Part shown: in pieces, positions 1-9,504 of the stretch
How positions within the stretch are numbered: position 1 is the stretch's first letter
Layout of the letters: every line of letters starts with the position of its first letter
NCBI RefSeq assembly: GCF_001612635.1
Contig: NZ_BDAV01000008.1
Coordinates: 62,001 to 126,000 of the forward strand
Reading direction: 5' to 3'
Origin: Nocardia africana NBRC 100379
Lineage (GTDB): Bacteria > Actinomycetota > Actinomycetes > Mycobacteriales > Mycobacteriaceae
Length of the DNA: 64,000 nucleotides
The notes under the pieces: generated by a model
What the model was told of the DNA's origin: nothing
The model's database searches: none
Seen by the model: the letters and a program-made list of their open reading frames with translations, nothing else
Program-made: the position numbers and the translations under genes

Positions 1-215
1 CGCATACCCAGCGTGTAGGCGGTCACGCCCAGTCCGGCGCCGAAGACCACATTGCCCACCGCGTAGTGGCCCGGCACGACCAGGGCGGCGAGCAGCCCCC
101 ACCCCGCGACGTGCAGCGCGACCACGGTCACGGCCATCCCGGTCACGCCGCGGCGCCGGGCGCGATGTTCTCGCGCCCACTCTCGAGGGGGCGATACCGT
201 CACCACCGGCCGCAT
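1..215 (-). CDS. nicT: Nickel/cobalt permease (NiCoT family), 5' part only
   Basis: This is the N-terminal 71 codons of a nickel permease, beginning at ATG 215 and running off the left edge. After a basic N-terminus there is a hydrophobic helix, and the fragment ends in GVTAYTLGMR, the start of the NiCoT signature that normally continues with the nickel-binding H-x4-D-H segment, here outside the window. The family takes up Ni2+ (or Co2+) through eight membrane helices. It follows hypE by 30 bases as the last visible gene of the hydrogenase module, so it probably supplies nickel for the [NiFe] sites. Family assignment rests on one short motif plus context. Confidence 0.8.
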   Translation of the reverse strand, partial: MRPVVTVSPPREWAREHRARRRGVTGMAVTVVALHVAGWGLLAALVVPGHYAVGNVVFGAGLGVTAYTLGM

Positions 216-245
216 CGTGTCTCCCGCCCGCGCCCCACCGGACGC

Positions 246-1331
246 TCAGCAGATCCGCGGAAGCTGTTCGCCGGCGGGCAGATCCACCACCCGGGTACCG
301 CCGAGGGCGGTGCGCGCGACCACCATCCCGGGGTGTTCGTCGACGCAGACGCCGATCGCGCAGGCCCGCGTGCCCAGCGGATGCGCCCGCATCGCCTCGA
401 GCGCGCGGTCCGCGTCCTCGGCGGCGACGAAGGCGACCGCCTTTCCCTCGTTGGCCACGTACAGCGGATCCAGTCCCAGCAATCCGCAGGCATCGCGGAC
501 CGCGTCCGGAATCGGCAGGGCGCGTTCGTCCAGTCGCACACCGACATTCGCCGCTTTCGCGATCTCGTTCAGTGTCGCCGCGACCCCGCCGCGGGTGGGA
601 TCGCGCAGCATGTGCACATCGGCGCCGGTTTCGAGAAGCGCGGCCACCAGACCGTTCAGCGCGGCGGTGTCGCTGCGCACGGTGGTGCCGAACTCCAGGC
701 CCTCGCGGCAGCTCATCACCGCCACCCCGTGCACGCCGATATCACCGCTGACCAGCACGACGTCGCCGGGTCGGGCGCGCTGGGGGCGGATGTCCACCCC
801 CGCGGGCACCAGCCCGATGCCCGCGGTGTTGACGAAGATGCCGTCCCCGTGCCCGGAATCGACCACCTTCGTATCGCCGGTCACCAGTTTCACCCCGGCC
901 GTGCCGGCGGCGGTGCCCATGGCCTCGGCGACCCGCGCGATATCGGCCAGATCGGTGCCCTCTTCCAGGATGAACGCCGTCGACAGCACCAGTGGCTGCG
1001 CGCCGGCCATGGCCAGATCGTTCACGGTGCCGTTGACCGCCAGCTCGCCGATCGTGCCTCCGGGAAAGACGAGCGGTTTCACCACGAACGAGTCCGTGGA
1101 GAAGGCCAGCCTCGCGCCGGCGACCTCGACCACCGCCGAATCCCCGAGCGCGGCGTCGGCGGCGGCGCCGAACGCGGGCAGGAACAGATGCTCGATCAGC
1201 TCGCCCGACATCGCACCCCCGCCGCCGTGCGCCATCACGATCGTCGGCGAATCCCGCAACGGCAGCGGGCACACCCAGCTGTCGGCGTCGAATACCGGTG
1301 GCGGAGTGGAGGTTCCGGCGTGGTCAAGCAT
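246..1331 (-). CDS. hypE: Hydrogenase expression/formation protein HypE
   Basis: HypE (361 residues) dehydrates the carboxamide that HypF places on its C-terminal Cys, giving the thiocyanate that becomes the CN ligands of the [NiFe] iron. The protein ends in PRIC, the invariant C-terminal cysteine motif. An N-terminal [13 protein letters not shown] segment and a central [16 protein letters not shown] segment match the AIR-synthase/PurM-like ATP-binding fold. Its start overlaps the end of hypD by 8 bases, showing translational coupling. Length is normal for the family (about 330-360). Confidence 0.97.
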   Translation of the reverse strand: MLDHAGTSTPPPVFDADSWVCPLPLRDSPTIVMAHGGGGAMSGELIEHLFLPAFGAAADAALGDSAVVEVAGARLAFSTDSFVVKPLVFPGGTIGELAVNGTVNDLAMAGAQPLVLSTAFILEEGTDLADIARVAEAMGTAAGTAGVKLVTGDTKVVDSGHGDGIFVNTAGIGLVPAGVDIRPQRARPGDVVLVSGDIGVHGVAVMSCREGLEFGTTVRSDTAALNGLVAALLETGADVHMLRDPTRGGVAATLNEIAKAANVGVRLDERALPIPDAVRDACGLLGLDPLYVANEGKAVAFVAAEDADRALEAMRAHPLGTRACAIGVCVDEHPGMVVARTALGGTRVVDLPAGEQLPRIC

Positions 1332-2436
1332 GAGCCACCTCCGCCGGGAGATCCAGGCGGCGATACAGGTAGTAGGCGGCGCAGGCGCCCTCGGAGGAGA
1401 CCATCGTGGCGCCCAGCGGGTTACGCGGTGTGCAGCGGGTGCCGAACGCCGCGCAATCGGTCGGCTTGATCAGCCCCTGCAGGACCTCTCCCGAGCGGCA
1501 GACCGACGATTCGGCGGTATGGATATCGCCCACGCTGAATCGGTATTCGGCGTCGTAGTCGCGATAGCGCGGCGAGAGCCGCCACCCGCTGCGGGGAATG
1601 ACGCCGATGCCGCGCCAGCCGCGGTCGGTGACCTCGAAGACGTCCTCCAGCATGGCCTTCGCGGCCGGATTGCCCTCGGCCGGCACCGCACGCGGGTAGG
1701 CGTTCTCGACCTCGTAGCGTCCGTGTTCGAGCTGGATCACCGTGCGGCGGATCCCCTCGAGAATGTCCAGCGGCTCGAATCCCGTGACCACCATGGGAAC
1801 TCGGTACTTCCGCGCCAGCGGCGGGTATTCGCCGATACCCATCACCGCGCACACGTGCCCGGCGGCCAGGAACGCCTGCACCCGGCAGTCCGGCGATTCC
1901 ATGATCGCGGCGATCGCCGGCGGGACCAGCACGTGCGAGACCAGCAGCGAGAAGTTCTCGATGCCCAGGCGCCGGGCCTGATACACCGTCATGGCGTTGG
2001 CGGGGGCGGTGGTCTCGAAGCCGATCCCGAAGAACACCACCTGCCGGTCGGGATTCTGCTTCGCGAGGGTGAGCGCGTCCAGCGGCGAATACACCACGCG
2101 CACGTCGCCACCCTCACTCTTCACCCGGAACAGATCCTTGGAACTGCCCGGCACCCTCAGCATGTCACCGAAGGAGCAGAAGATGACCTCCGGGCGGGCG
2201 GCGATCTCGAGCGCCTTGTCGATCACCTCCAGCGGCGTGACGCAGACCGGGCAGCCGGGGCCGTGGATCATCTCGATCGTATCCGGCAGCAGCTGGTCGA
2301 TGCCGTGCCGGATGATCGAATGCGTCTGTCCGCCACAGACTTCCATGATCGACCAGCGGCGCGAGGACTCGGCCCGGATGCGTTCGAGCAGGCGCTGAGC
2401 CAGTTCGGGATTGCTGAATTCGTCCAGGTATTTCAT
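1324..2436 (-). CDS. hypD: Hydrogenase formation protein HypD
   Basis: HypD (370 residues) is the [4Fe-4S] scaffold protein on which, with HypC, the Fe(CN)2CO unit is assembled. Visible family motifs are MEVCGGQTH near residues 31-39, [10 protein letters not shown] near 65-74 and [10 protein letters not shown] near 145-154, plus the late cysteines in [12 protein letters not shown]. The open frame continues far upstream, but ATG 2436 gives the family N-terminus MKYLDEF and forms an ATGA overlap with the hypC stop. Confidence 0.97.
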   Translation of the reverse strand: MKYLDEFSNPELAQRLLERIRAESSRRWSIMEVCGGQTHSIIRHGIDQLLPDTIEMIHGPGCPVCVTPLEVIDKALEIAARPEVIFCSFGDMLRVPGSSKDLFRVKSEGGDVRVVYSPLDALTLAKQNPDRQVVFFGIGFETTAPANAMTVYQARRLGIENFSLLVSHVLVPPAIAAIMESPDCRVQAFLAAGHVCAVMGIGEYPPLARKYRVPMVVTGFEPLDILEGIRRTVIQLEHGRYEVENAYPRAVPAEGNPAAKAMLEDVFEVTDRGWRGIGVIPRSGWRLSPRYRDYDAEYRFSVGDIHTAESSVCRSGEVLQGLIKPTDCAAFGTRCTPRNPLGATMVSSEGACAAYYLYRRLDLPAEVAHA

Positions 2437-2768
2437 CGGTTCACCTCGTCGTCGCGGGTGGGCTCCGACGGTGCGCCGGAGGTCGGATCGGGAAGACCGG
2501 ACTGGCGGGCGGCGATGGCGAAACCGTCGCCGAATTCCTCGTTCAGTACACCGAGGTGTGCGAATTCGGCCAGGGTGGCCAGCGCCGATTCCTCGTCCAG
2601 GCGCTGAATGGCGAATCCGACGTGCACGACGACGTAGTCGCCGACCGCGGCATCCGGAATGTATTGCAGGCACACGTCTTTGTGGACACCGCCGAAGTCG
2701 ACAACCGACATCAGCGTGCCGTCGCGCTCGTACAGGTCGAGCACCTTCCCCGGGACTGCCAGGCACAT
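2433..2768 (-). CDS. hypC: Hydrogenase assembly chaperone HypC
   Basis: This is a small HypC/HupF chaperone (111 residues) that works with HypD and delivers the Fe(CN)2CO group to the large-subunit precursor. The start is decided by function: HypC needs Cys right after the initiator Met, so ATG 2768 (MCLAVPGKV) is chosen over an upstream in-frame ATG at 2792. A strong AGGAAGGA ribosome site precedes 2768. The C-terminal 30 residues, rich in acidic residues and proline, are longer than usual. A second HypC-like gene lies at 5107-5346, so each copy may serve a different large subunit (inference). Confidence 0.95.
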   Translation of the reverse strand: MCLAVPGKVLDLYERDGTLMSVVDFGGVHKDVCLQYIPDAAVGDYVVVHVGFAIQRLDEESALATLAEFAHLGVLNEEFGDGFAIAARQSGLPDPTSGAPSEPTRDDEVNR

Positions 2769-2788
2769 GATCGGTTCCTTCCTTTCGC

Positions 2789-5110
2789 TCATCGAGCCCC
2801 GGCGGCGAGCAGCTGCCCGAAGGCCAGGCCGCCGTCGTTGGGTGGCACTCTGTGATGAGTGATGATCTGAAAGCCCTCTTCCCGCAGCCGTTTTCGCGAG
2901 AGCGAGAGCAGCAGCGCGTTCTGGAACACACCACCGGACAGGGCCACCGGCACACCCGGTTCGCCGAACCGCCGCGCCAGGGCGGCCACGAGTTCGGCGA
3001 CCGCGATGTGGAAGCGCGCGCCGACGACGTCCGCACCGGCGCCCGCCGCGATGTCGGCGACCACCGCGGCCAGCACCGGTGCCGGGTCGATCCGCAGGGC
3101 ACCATCGGGGTCCGGTGCGCCCAGCGCGAAGCGGTAGCCGTGTCCGGGATCGGCGTCACGCGAGCGGGCCTCCAGTTCGATGGCGGCCTGAGCCTCGTAG
3201 TCGACCACCTGGCGCACGCCCGCCAGCGACGCCACCGCGTCGAACAGCCGCCCCATGCTCGAGGTCGGAACGCAGCCCAGCCCGGTGCCGAGTTGATGAG
3301 CGAGGACCCTGCGCTCGGCGGGCGGGCACGCGGCGACCGAGGCGATGGACTCCTCCCAGGGGATGCCGGCGGCGTGCAGATGGGCCAGCGCCATCCGGTA
3401 GGGCCGGCGCACGCTGGCGTCACCACCCGGCAGTGCGACGTAGGCCAGATGTGCCAGGCGGCGGAATCCCTTGTAGCCGGCGGCCAGCACCTCACCGCCC
3501 CAGATCGCCCCGTCCGGGCCGAAACCCGTTCCGTCGAACGCCATTCCGAGAACCGTCGACGAGCCGGGCAAGCCGTGCTCGCCCATGACCGCCGCGATGT
3601 GGGCGTGGTGATGCTGCACGGTGTGTACCGGCCGCCCCGCCGCGGCCCGGCGCGCCCAGGCGCTGGAGCGGTAGCCGGGATGGGCGTCGACCGCCAGCCG
3701 CGCCGGGCGCACTCCGGTCAGCTCCTCCAGATGCCGTTCGGCGGCGCCGAATGCGCGCAACGTGGCCAGATCGTCCATATCGCCGATGTGCTGGCTCAGC
3801 CACGCGTACCGGCCCTCGGCGACCGCACAGGTGTTCTTCACGTCCGCGCCGACCGCGAGAACCGGCGCCGACTCCTGTGGCAGCGCCAGCGGCAGCGGCG
3901 CGTACCCCCGGGAGCGGCGGATCGGCAGTTCGATTCCGTCGACCAGGCGGACCACCGAATCGTCGCAAGGCACGAGGATGCGGCGGTCGTGATCCAGCAC
4001 GGCGTCGGCCAGTTCCGGCAGGCGCCGCGCGGCGTCGTCGTCGGTGTAGCAGAGCGGTTCGCCGCCGAGATTGGCCGAGGTCATCACCAGCGCGGGCGGA
4101 CCGGGCGGGTCGCCGGGCAGTCCGAACAGCAGCAGGTGCAGCGGGGTGTAGGCCAGCATCACGCCGAGATCGCGAAGGTCCGGTGCCACCGATGCCGCCG
4201 GCGCCCGGCCGCGGCGCGGCAGCAGTACGATCGGTCGCTGGGGTCCGCTCAGCACCGCCGCGGCGGCCGCGTCGACGTGTGCGAGGGTCCGGGCCGCGGG
4301 GAGATCGGCGACCATCACGGCGAAAGGTTTGGCGCCGCGGCGTTTCCGCGCGCGCAGCCGCGCCACCGCATCCTCGTCGTCGGCGGCGCAGGCGAGGTGG
4401 TAACCGCCGATGCCCTTGACCGCGACGATTCCGCCCTCGCGCAGCGTCTTTCGCGCGGCGGCCACGGGATCGCCGGTTCCCGGACCGGAGTAGCGCAGGG
4501 TGGGACCGCAGTCCGGGCAGGCGATCGGCTGGGCGTGGAAGCGGCGATCGCCGGGATCGTGGTACTCGCGGGCGCAGCGCTCGCACATGGCGAAATCTGC
4601 CATCGACGTCCGCTCGCGGTCGTAGGGCAGACTCGCGATGATGGTGAATCTCGGCCCGCAATTGGTACAGGTGATGAACGGATGCCGGTAGCGGCGGTCG
4701 GCGGGATCGGCCAGCTCCCGGGCACAGTCGGCGCAGATCGCCACATCGGGTGAGGCCAGGGTGCGGCCGCTGCCGCGGGTCGTGCCGGCGATGTGGAATC
4801 CGGTTCCGCCGCGCACCGGCAGATCGGTGCGCTCGACGGAGTCGACCACCGCCAGCGGCGGCGGATGGCGGCGCACCCGATCGGTGAATTCGGCCAGCGC
4901 CCAGGGTGTTCCCTCGATGTCGATGATCACCCCGTCGCTGTCGTTGGCGACACTGCCGGTCAGCGCGAGTTCGGCGGCGGTGCTGTAGACGAAGGGCCGG
5001 AATCCCACACCCTGCACCACACCGCGCACGACCAGCCGGCACCGAGCACGCCCGGCGTCGGCTGCTCGCCCGGTTTCGGTATTCACCGCTCGGCCCGCCT
5101 CGGTACTCAC
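2789..5110 (-). CDS. hypF: Carbamoyltransferase HypF
   Basis: HypF (773 residues) converts carbamoyl phosphate and ATP to a carbamoyl group and transfers it to the HypE Cys. Domains in order are an acylphosphatase-like region (about 25-110, with [11 protein letters not shown]), two zinc fingers (CADC...CTNC and CERC...CPDC, about 125-205), a YrdC-like domain (about 215-400) and a Kae1-like domain containing [10 protein letters not shown]. The stop lies just upstream of the hypC start. The start overlaps the end of the second hypC by 4 bases. The first 20 residues are low-complexity and the exact start is less certain. Confidence 0.97.
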   Translation of the reverse strand: MSTEAGRAVNTETGRAADAGRARCRLVVRGVVQGVGFRPFVYSTAAELALTGSVANDSDGVIIDIEGTPWALAEFTDRVRRHPPPLAVVDSVERTDLPVRGGTGFHIAGTTRGSGRTLASPDVAICADCARELADPADRRYRHPFITCTNCGPRFTIIASLPYDRERTSMADFAMCERCAREYHDPGDRRFHAQPIACPDCGPTLRYSGPGTGDPVAAARKTLREGGIVAVKGIGGYHLACAADDEDAVARLRARKRRGAKPFAVMVADLPAARTLAHVDAAAAAVLSGPQRPIVLLPRRGRAPAASVAPDLRDLGVMLAYTPLHLLLFGLPGDPPGPPALVMTSANLGGEPLCYTDDDAARRLPELADAVLDHDRRILVPCDDSVVRLVDGIELPIRRSRGYAPLPLALPQESAPVLAVGADVKNTCAVAEGRYAWLSQHIGDMDDLATLRAFGAAERHLEELTGVRPARLAVDAHPGYRSSAWARRAAAGRPVHTVQHHHAHIAAVMGEHGLPGSSTVLGMAFDGTGFGPDGAIWGGEVLAAGYKGFRRLAHLAYVALPGGDASVRRPYRMALAHLHAAGIPWEESIASVAACPPAERRVLAHQLGTGLGCVPTSSMGRLFDAVASLAGVRQVVDYEAQAAIELEARSRDADPGHGYRFALGAPDPDGALRIDPAPVLAAVVADIAAGAGADVVGARFHIAVAELVAALARRFGEPGVPVALSGGVFQNALLLSLSRKRLREEGFQIITHHRVPPNDGGLAFGQLLAAGAR

Positions 5111-5346
5111 GGTTCACCTCGGCTCAGCAGTCGCAGTCCGGCGAGTGCCTCGCGGGCGCCCGCCTCGTCGGTGCGCTCGACCGCGAGGCCCATGTGGATG
5201 ATCACCCAGTCGCCCGGCCGCACCGGATCGTCCTCCAGCAGGCCGATATTCACCGTGCGCTCGACGCCGGAGACGTCCACGAGAGCGAGCTGACCCGCAT
5301 AGCCGTCCATGATCCCCACGACCCGGCCCGGAATTCCGAGGCACAC
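5107..5346 (-). CDS. hypC: Second HypC/HupF-type chaperone
   Basis: This is a 79-residue HypC paralogue. GTG 5346 gives MCLGIPGRVV with the required Cys at position 2, and it lies 6 bases after a GGAGGT ribosome site. The next in-frame GTG upstream (5352) touches that site and would add two residues before the Cys, so it is unlikely. The gene ends in an ATGA overlap with hypF and starts 2 bases after the protease stop. Sequence differs clearly from the HypC at 2433-2768, so it is not a recent duplication. Confidence 0.9.
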   Translation of the reverse strand: MCLGIPGRVVGIMDGYAGQLALVDVSGVERTVNIGLLEDDPVRPGDWVIIHMGLAVERTDEAGAREALAGLRLLSRGEP

Positions 5347-5348
5347 GA

Positions 5349-5825
5349 TCACACCTCCGTTCGCGACATCCGCAGCTGCGCGAGCACCCGCGCCACGGTC
5401 TCGGCGCCCTCGTCCACCGCGGCCGCCACCGGTTCGGACAGGCCGATTCCCTCGTCGGTCGACAGCACCTGACAGCCGACGACCACAGTGGGTGGCACGA
5501 CCCCACCCAGCGCCCGGACCCCGGCGAACACCGCTTCCGGATCCATCCCGTGGGCGTCCAGACCGGCCGGCGCCTCCTGCCCCGGTTCGGCGCGCATCAC
5601 CTCGATGCGCCCCGCCGCGCCCCGATTCGGGATCGCGTCGACGAGGACCAGCGCATCCCAGCCATCGAGCAGGTCGTAGGCCAGATGCATGCCGCGGATG
5701 CCGTAGTCGACCACCCGCACGCCGTCCTCGCGGTCCGGCGGTATCCGCCGCACCACCTCGGGGCCGAATCCGTCGTCGCCGAGAAAGATGTTGCCGATTC
5801 CGGCGACCAGCACCCGGCTGTTCAC
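5349..5825 (-). CDS. Hydrogenase maturation endopeptidase (HybD/HyaD type)
   Basis: This 158-residue protease would remove the C-terminal extension of the large subunit after nickel insertion. The N-terminus reads VLVAGIGNIFLGDDGFG, with the nickel-sensing Glu/Asp region of the M52 family, followed by VRVVDYGIRG and VLVDAI motifs. The natural substrate is likely the 22-residue tail of HhyL encoded in the same operon. The GTG start overlaps the preceding 39-codon gene by 4 bases (GTGA). A second, divergent protease at 28178-28669 probably serves the group 3b enzyme. Confidence 0.93.
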   Translation of the reverse strand: MNSRVLVAGIGNIFLGDDGFGPEVVRRIPPDREDGVRVVDYGIRGMHLAYDLLDGWDALVLVDAIPNRGAAGRIEVMRAEPGQEAPAGLDAHGMDPEAVFAGVRALGGVVPPTVVVGCQVLSTDEGIGLSEPVAAAVDEGAETVARVLAQLRMSRTEV

Positions 5826-5941
5826 ATGCGCCGCATTCGCAGGTAGCGGCGCATATCCGGAATCGAGCGGATTCCGATCAACGCCAGGGCGACGACCGCC
5901 GCCGCGACGACTCCCGTCGCCACCATTCCCACCGTCTCCAT
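5822..5941 (-). CDS. 39-residue single-helix membrane peptide of the hhy operon (DUF6893-like)
   Basis: A 40-codon ORF starts at ATG 5941 behind AGGAAAGGA and ends in a GTGA overlap with the protease gene. The peptide has one hydrophobic stretch (about residues 5-24, rich in Val/Ala) followed by a basic tail ending in RRYLRMRRM, so it is probably a membrane-anchored peptide with the tail in the cytoplasm. I recall a family of small proteins of this kind (DUF6893) beside actinobacterial group 1h hydrogenases, but that is memory, not a search. Its position suggests a membrane link for Hhy; function unknown. Confidence 0.75.
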   Translation of the reverse strand: METVGMVATGVVAAAVVALALIGIRSIPDMRRYLRMRRM

Positions 5942-5967
5942 GACATCCGTCCTTTCCTCCGGCCGCG

Positions 5968-7296
5968 CTACTCGCCCGGTCCGTCCAGCGGTTCCAGTTC
6001 GTCGGGATCGAAATACAGGTAGCGCCCGTACCATTCGTGCAGATCGGCTCCCGGATCGTCGGCGATGACCACACCGACGTAGGTGCGTCCGTCGACGTCG
6101 GCGTGCACCGAGGTGACCCGTGCGTCCCTGCCGTCGAAGAACATGTCGTGGATGTCGGCGCGCCGGGCCGGATGCAGGCGGACCCTGCTGCCCTTGCGCA
6201 CCAGCGTCCCGGCGATGGGCAAGGCATCCGAATCCGGCCGCACCGCACCGTCGGCCACCGGATCCCACCAGTCCGTCCCGGGCGGAATCTCCGGCACCAG
6301 CCGGCTCTCGGCGGCGCCCGGATCGCGCAGCACGCCGTGCAGTCGCGCCATCTGCTCGGGGGTCATCGCGTCACAGCTGTCGACGATGCGGGCCGCGCGC
6401 GGATCGGTGGCCCGTGCGGCAGCCTTCTCCTCGTCGGTCATCGCCATGACGCGCAGGGTGAGGATTTCGTCGATCTCGGTGGCGTCGTAGAGCGATTCCT
6501 GGCTTTGGGCGGCGATTTCGGGATGGTCGTAGAGGATGATCGGCGAGATCAGCATCAGGCTGCGGTCACCGGGCGGCCCGGCCAGCACCGGGAAGCAGCG
6601 ATGCTGGACGCACCGCGCCACGGCGGATTCGGCCTGCGGCGGCGGTTCCAGCAGCGAGACGAATTCCGCGCCGGTGACCTCGGCGACCACGTGGGCGCCG
6701 AGCATCGAGCGGGCCAGGGCGTCGCGGCGGTCCGCGGCCGGTTCCCCGGTATTGCGCAGCGTCATACTGAGGATCGGATAGTCACCCTCGGTCGCGACGG
6801 CCAGCTCGAATTCGCCGCGCAGCGGGTGGCGGGTGCGCACGATGTTCGCGGGCCCGGTCGCCGGGTCGACGAGGGGTTCGGTGTCGCGACCTCCCGGAAT
6901 CTCGAACGGCACCGTCGTGGCGACCGGGGCGCACGGTCCGACGGTGATCTCCCGTTCGACGGCCTCGTCCCAATCGGGCCAGGTGTCGCCCGCGGCGGTC
7001 GGTTCCGCGACGGGTGTGCCGTCCGCGTCGTGCACACCGCGATGCTGCAACTGCAGGAACCTCAGCGTGAACCGCAGGACCGGCTCGCCGTCCGGGGCGA
7101 TCGGCATCTGCCCGGCGAGTTCGGACTCCTCGCCCAGCCCGGACGCGTGCGCGCCGACGGGGCCGAGGACGCCGAATTGCCAGCGGCAGCGGTTCTTTCG
7201 CGCGTCGGCCCGGTACGGGTAGAGCAGATAGCCCTCGTAGAGCACCGCGTCTGCGACCGCGCGGGCTCGTTCTCGGCTCGATCCCGGGGTACTCAT
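5968..7296 (-). CDS. Uncharacterised 442-residue protein of the hhy operon
   Basis: ATG 7296 overlaps the stop of the preceding gene by 4 bases, fixing the start. The protein is soluble-looking, acidic and rich in Asp/Pro, with no signal peptide or membrane helix. Notable segments are YEGYLLYPYRADARKN near the N-terminus, a small Cys pair in ARCVQHRCFP near the middle, and a C-terminal 90-residue part (IPPGTDWWDPV onward) ending in HEWYGRYLYFDPDELEPL. I recognise it only as a conserved companion of group 1h hydrogenase genes. Location between hhySL and the hyp genes suggests a role in assembly or regulation of Hhy rather than catalysis. Confidence 0.85.
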   Translation of the reverse strand: MSTPGSSRERARAVADAVLYEGYLLYPYRADARKNRCRWQFGVLGPVGAHASGLGEESELAGQMPIAPDGEPVLRFTLRFLQLQHRGVHDADGTPVAEPTAAGDTWPDWDEAVEREITVGPCAPVATTVPFEIPGGRDTEPLVDPATGPANIVRTRHPLRGEFELAVATEGDYPILSMTLRNTGEPAADRRDALARSMLGAHVVAEVTGAEFVSLLEPPPQAESAVARCVQHRCFPVLAGPPGDRSLMLISPIILYDHPEIAAQSQESLYDATEIDEILTLRVMAMTDEEKAAARATDPRAARIVDSCDAMTPEQMARLHGVLRDPGAAESRLVPEIPPGTDWWDPVADGAVRPDSDALPIAGTLVRKGSRVRLHPARRADIHDMFFDGRDARVTSVHADVDGRTYVGVVIADDPGADLHEWYGRYLYFDPDELEPLDGPGE

Positions 7297-7940
7297 GCCG
7301 ACTCCTGTGCGCTCGCGAGCAGCCGTGCGACCGTCTCGTCGAAGCCGAGCAGACCGTGCTCGCCCTTGTAGGCGGCGAGCGCGGCCAGGGTGTCCTCGTG
7401 CAGGCGCAGCCAGCCCGTGGCCGGGAAGTGCGCCGCCATCAGTTCCCGCCACACCGAGACCGGCATGGCGTACCGGTCGTCGCGATCCCACGGGATCTGC
7501 TGCACCGCGAAACCGTGGCTGCCGCGGATGAATACGGTCCCACTGAACAGGAACACCAGCGGCACGTCGCCGCCGCGCAGCGCGTGCAGATACTTCGATC
7601 CCGCGACCTCGAGATCGTAGGTGCACGGCATCGGCAGATCCACCTCGGCGCCGCCGGTGAAGCCGGGCACCGTGGTCGCGCAGTGCATCCACAGGAACGA
7701 GCGCTGGGTGTGGTCCCAGCGGTCGCGGGGGCCGAACAGATCCAGCAGTCCCGCACTCTCGGCATCGGTGTAGGTCCGTCGGTTCGGCTCGATGCGCACC
7801 TGGGCACGCAGCGCGATCGCGTGCACGGCTTCATCACCGACAGAGGCGATTCCGATCCGCGCGGACAGGATCGGCGTGACCGCATACGGTTCGGGCTTCA
7901 TCCCGAGCACCGCGAAGGTGGTGGCGTAGGCGGGACTCAC
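7293..7940 (-). CDS. DUF6084-like hydrogenase-cluster protein
   Basis: This is a 215-residue protein beginning at GTG 7940, which overlaps the DUF5947 stop (GTGA), and ending in an ATGA overlap with the next gene. Features include VHAIALRAQVRIEPNRR, a Trp/His-rich WDHTQRSFLWMHCATTV segment and a GTVFIRG strand, suggesting a beta-sandwich fold. No metal site or catalytic motif is obvious. Assignment to DUF6084 is from memory of group 1h clusters; function is unknown and the gene is always found with hydrogenase genes as far as I recall. Confidence 0.83.
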   Translation of the reverse strand: MSPAYATTFAVLGMKPEPYAVTPILSARIGIASVGDEAVHAIALRAQVRIEPNRRTYTDAESAGLLDLFGPRDRWDHTQRSFLWMHCATTVPGFTGGAEVDLPMPCTYDLEVAGSKYLHALRGGDVPLVFLFSGTVFIRGSHGFAVQQIPWDRDDRYAMPVSVWRELMAAHFPATGWLRLHEDTLAALAAYKGEHGLLGFDETVARLLASAQESA

Positions 7941-8575
7941 GGCGCCTCCCCCGGATCGTATGCCCGGGCCCGCGCCGCCGTCTCGTCGAAGAATCGCTCC
8001 ACGTAGTCGCGCACGTCCGCACCGCCGTCGAAACCGCGCCACAGCAGGCGGATCCGGCCCACGAACTCGTAGCAGGCGTCGATCGGCAGCAGCAGGCAGC
8101 GTGCGGCGGCGTCGCGGTCGGGAACCTGGATCAGCAATGCCTCGACATCGTCGGCGAGATCGCCGAATTCCGGATGCCGCTCCATGAACTCGTTCCAATT
8201 GTCCAGGGGCAGTTCGGATTCGGTGGCTCCGGCCGGCCCCGGATAGAAGGCGACGGTGCGCCCGGCCGACGAGCTGTGGAAGAAGAAGGCCAGTCCGACC
8301 GGGATCTCCAGGCCGTCCCACTCCGGCAGGCCCATCCGGAAATCCGGGAACGAGACGTACCGTCGCGGCACCGCCCGATAGCGCAGGGCCGCGGCGCGAT
8401 CGGTGAACAACAGATAGCAACCCCGGCACACGCAGAGCATGCGCCGGCTTTCGGTGTCGACGACGTGCTGATGGTCCGCGCCGATATCTTCCGCGCACAT
8501 CTCGCAACGCTCCCCCGCCGGTGCCGGCGGGCGTTCGGCCGCGAGGCGGCGCAGGGCGCGCACGGTCGGATTCAT
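7937..8575 (-). CDS. DUF5947-like hydrogenase-cluster protein
   Basis: This is a 212-residue protein. ATG 8575 overlaps the preceding stop (ATGA) and is preferred over a longer upstream frame whose extra 42 residues are Arg-rich shadow sequence. The N-terminal half carries a four-Cys site, CEMC near residues 26-29 and CVCRGC near 49-54, likely to bind zinc or an iron-sulfur cluster. The rest is mixed alpha/beta with GLAFFFHSS and GRTVAFYPGPAG. I recognise the family as DUF5947 from group 1h hydrogenase operons. A role in cluster insertion or redox transfer is inference from the Cys site and the NifU-like neighbour. Confidence 0.85.
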   Translation of the reverse strand: MNPTVRALRRLAAERPPAPAGERCEMCAEDIGADHQHVVDTESRRMLCVCRGCYLLFTDRAAALRYRAVPRRYVSFPDFRMGLPEWDGLEIPVGLAFFFHSSSAGRTVAFYPGPAGATESELPLDNWNEFMERHPEFGDLADDVEALLIQVPDRDAAARCLLLPIDACYEFVGRIRLLWRGFDGGADVRDYVERFFDETAARARAYDPGEAP

Positions 8576-9324
8576 CCGCCCACCCCCACCGGAATCGCCA
8601 CCGACAGTTCGCCGTCGCGCACCAGCACCGGCAGCGGCTCGAGGTGTCCGGCCCCGTCGAGGCGGGCACCGCCGTGCACGACATCGAAATGGGCGCGGCA
8701 ACCGGGACAGCGCAGCACCGGATCGCCGCGGACCCCGCGGTGCAGAACCGCACCGGCCAGCGTCCGATCACAGCTCGGGCAGTGATCGCGGTAGACATAG
8801 ATCTCGTCACCGACCCGGCAGGCGAGCACGCTCAGCCCGGACAGCGCGAATCCGCCGACCTCACCGGCGGCCAGCTCCGCCAATTCCGGTGCGCCGACCC
8901 AGTTTCCGCCGGATCGCACGTGCGCGAACAGCGTCTCCGGGGCGATCACCGCGGCGTCGGCTGCCGCCTCCGCGGTGACCACTTCGATCGCGGTGATCTC
9001 CGGTGCGGCCGCACGCACGGCGTCCTCCACCGCCAATTCCAGAGTCACCGAGGACGACGGGCAGCTGCGGCAGCTCCCGGTCAGCTCCAGCCGGACCACC
9101 GCCTCCGCGGTGACCTCGAGCAGACGCACGTCGCCGCCGTGCGATCCCAGATACGGCCGCACGCTGTCGAGCGCGCCGGCGACCCGGGTCGCCACGTCGT
9201 GCGGATGCAGGCCGTGCACCAGCAGCAGACTGGCGACCAGATCGTCGGCGAGCAGTCGTTGCACCGTGGCGTCGTCCAGCACGGCGAGGATGCGCCGCAG
9301 TCCGGCGCCGTACAGGTCGACCAC
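8572..9324 (-). CDS. NifU / Rieske-like iron-sulfur protein (HhyE-type), start uncertain
   Basis: Coordinates use GTG 9324 (250 residues). Residues 40-115 form a NifU C-terminal domain with GSCRSCPSS (C85, C88). Residues 155-250 form a Rieske-like domain, but both His-bearing sites read as CxxC (C182/C185 and C206/C209), a four-Cys arrangement unlike a canonical Rieske centre. The coding frame clearly extends upstream of 9324 with protein-like sequence to at least 9471 and contains no ATG, GTG or TTG; an ATA at 9471 lies 5 bases after a GGAGG. Proteins of this type beside hhySL (called HhyE in mycobacteria, as I recall) are thought to carry electrons from the hydrogenase. Confidence 0.88.
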   Translation of the reverse strand: MVDLYGAGLRRILAVLDDATVQRLLADDLVASLLLVHGLHPHDVATRVAGALDSVRPYLGSHGGDVRLLEVTAEAVVRLELTGSCRSCPSSSVTLELAVEDAVRAAAPEITAIEVVTAEAAADAAVIAPETLFAHVRSGGNWVGAPELAELAAGEVGGFALSGLSVLACRVGDEIYVYRDHCPSCDRTLAGAVLHRGVRGDPVLRCPGCRAHFDVVHGGARLDGAGHLEPLPVLVRDGELSVAIPVGVGG

Positions 9325-9504
9325 CTCGCCGACCAGCGCCTCGGCCCGTTCCCGGGCCGCCGCACCACCCGCGGAACTGGCATCGAGAAGGGTCTCGATG
9401 CGCTCGCCCGCGCTGCGCCACCGGTCGTCGCCGACCGTCGTAGCGGACTCGCCGTCAGGACGCGTGGATATCGCCTCCTCCGGCCGCCGGCACCGGATCT
9501 CCGG

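Noticed and set aside
2769..2792. Longer HypC starting at ATG 2792
   Set aside because: It would place eight residues before the Met-Cys start that HypC chemistry needs; ATG 2768 has its own strong ribosome site.
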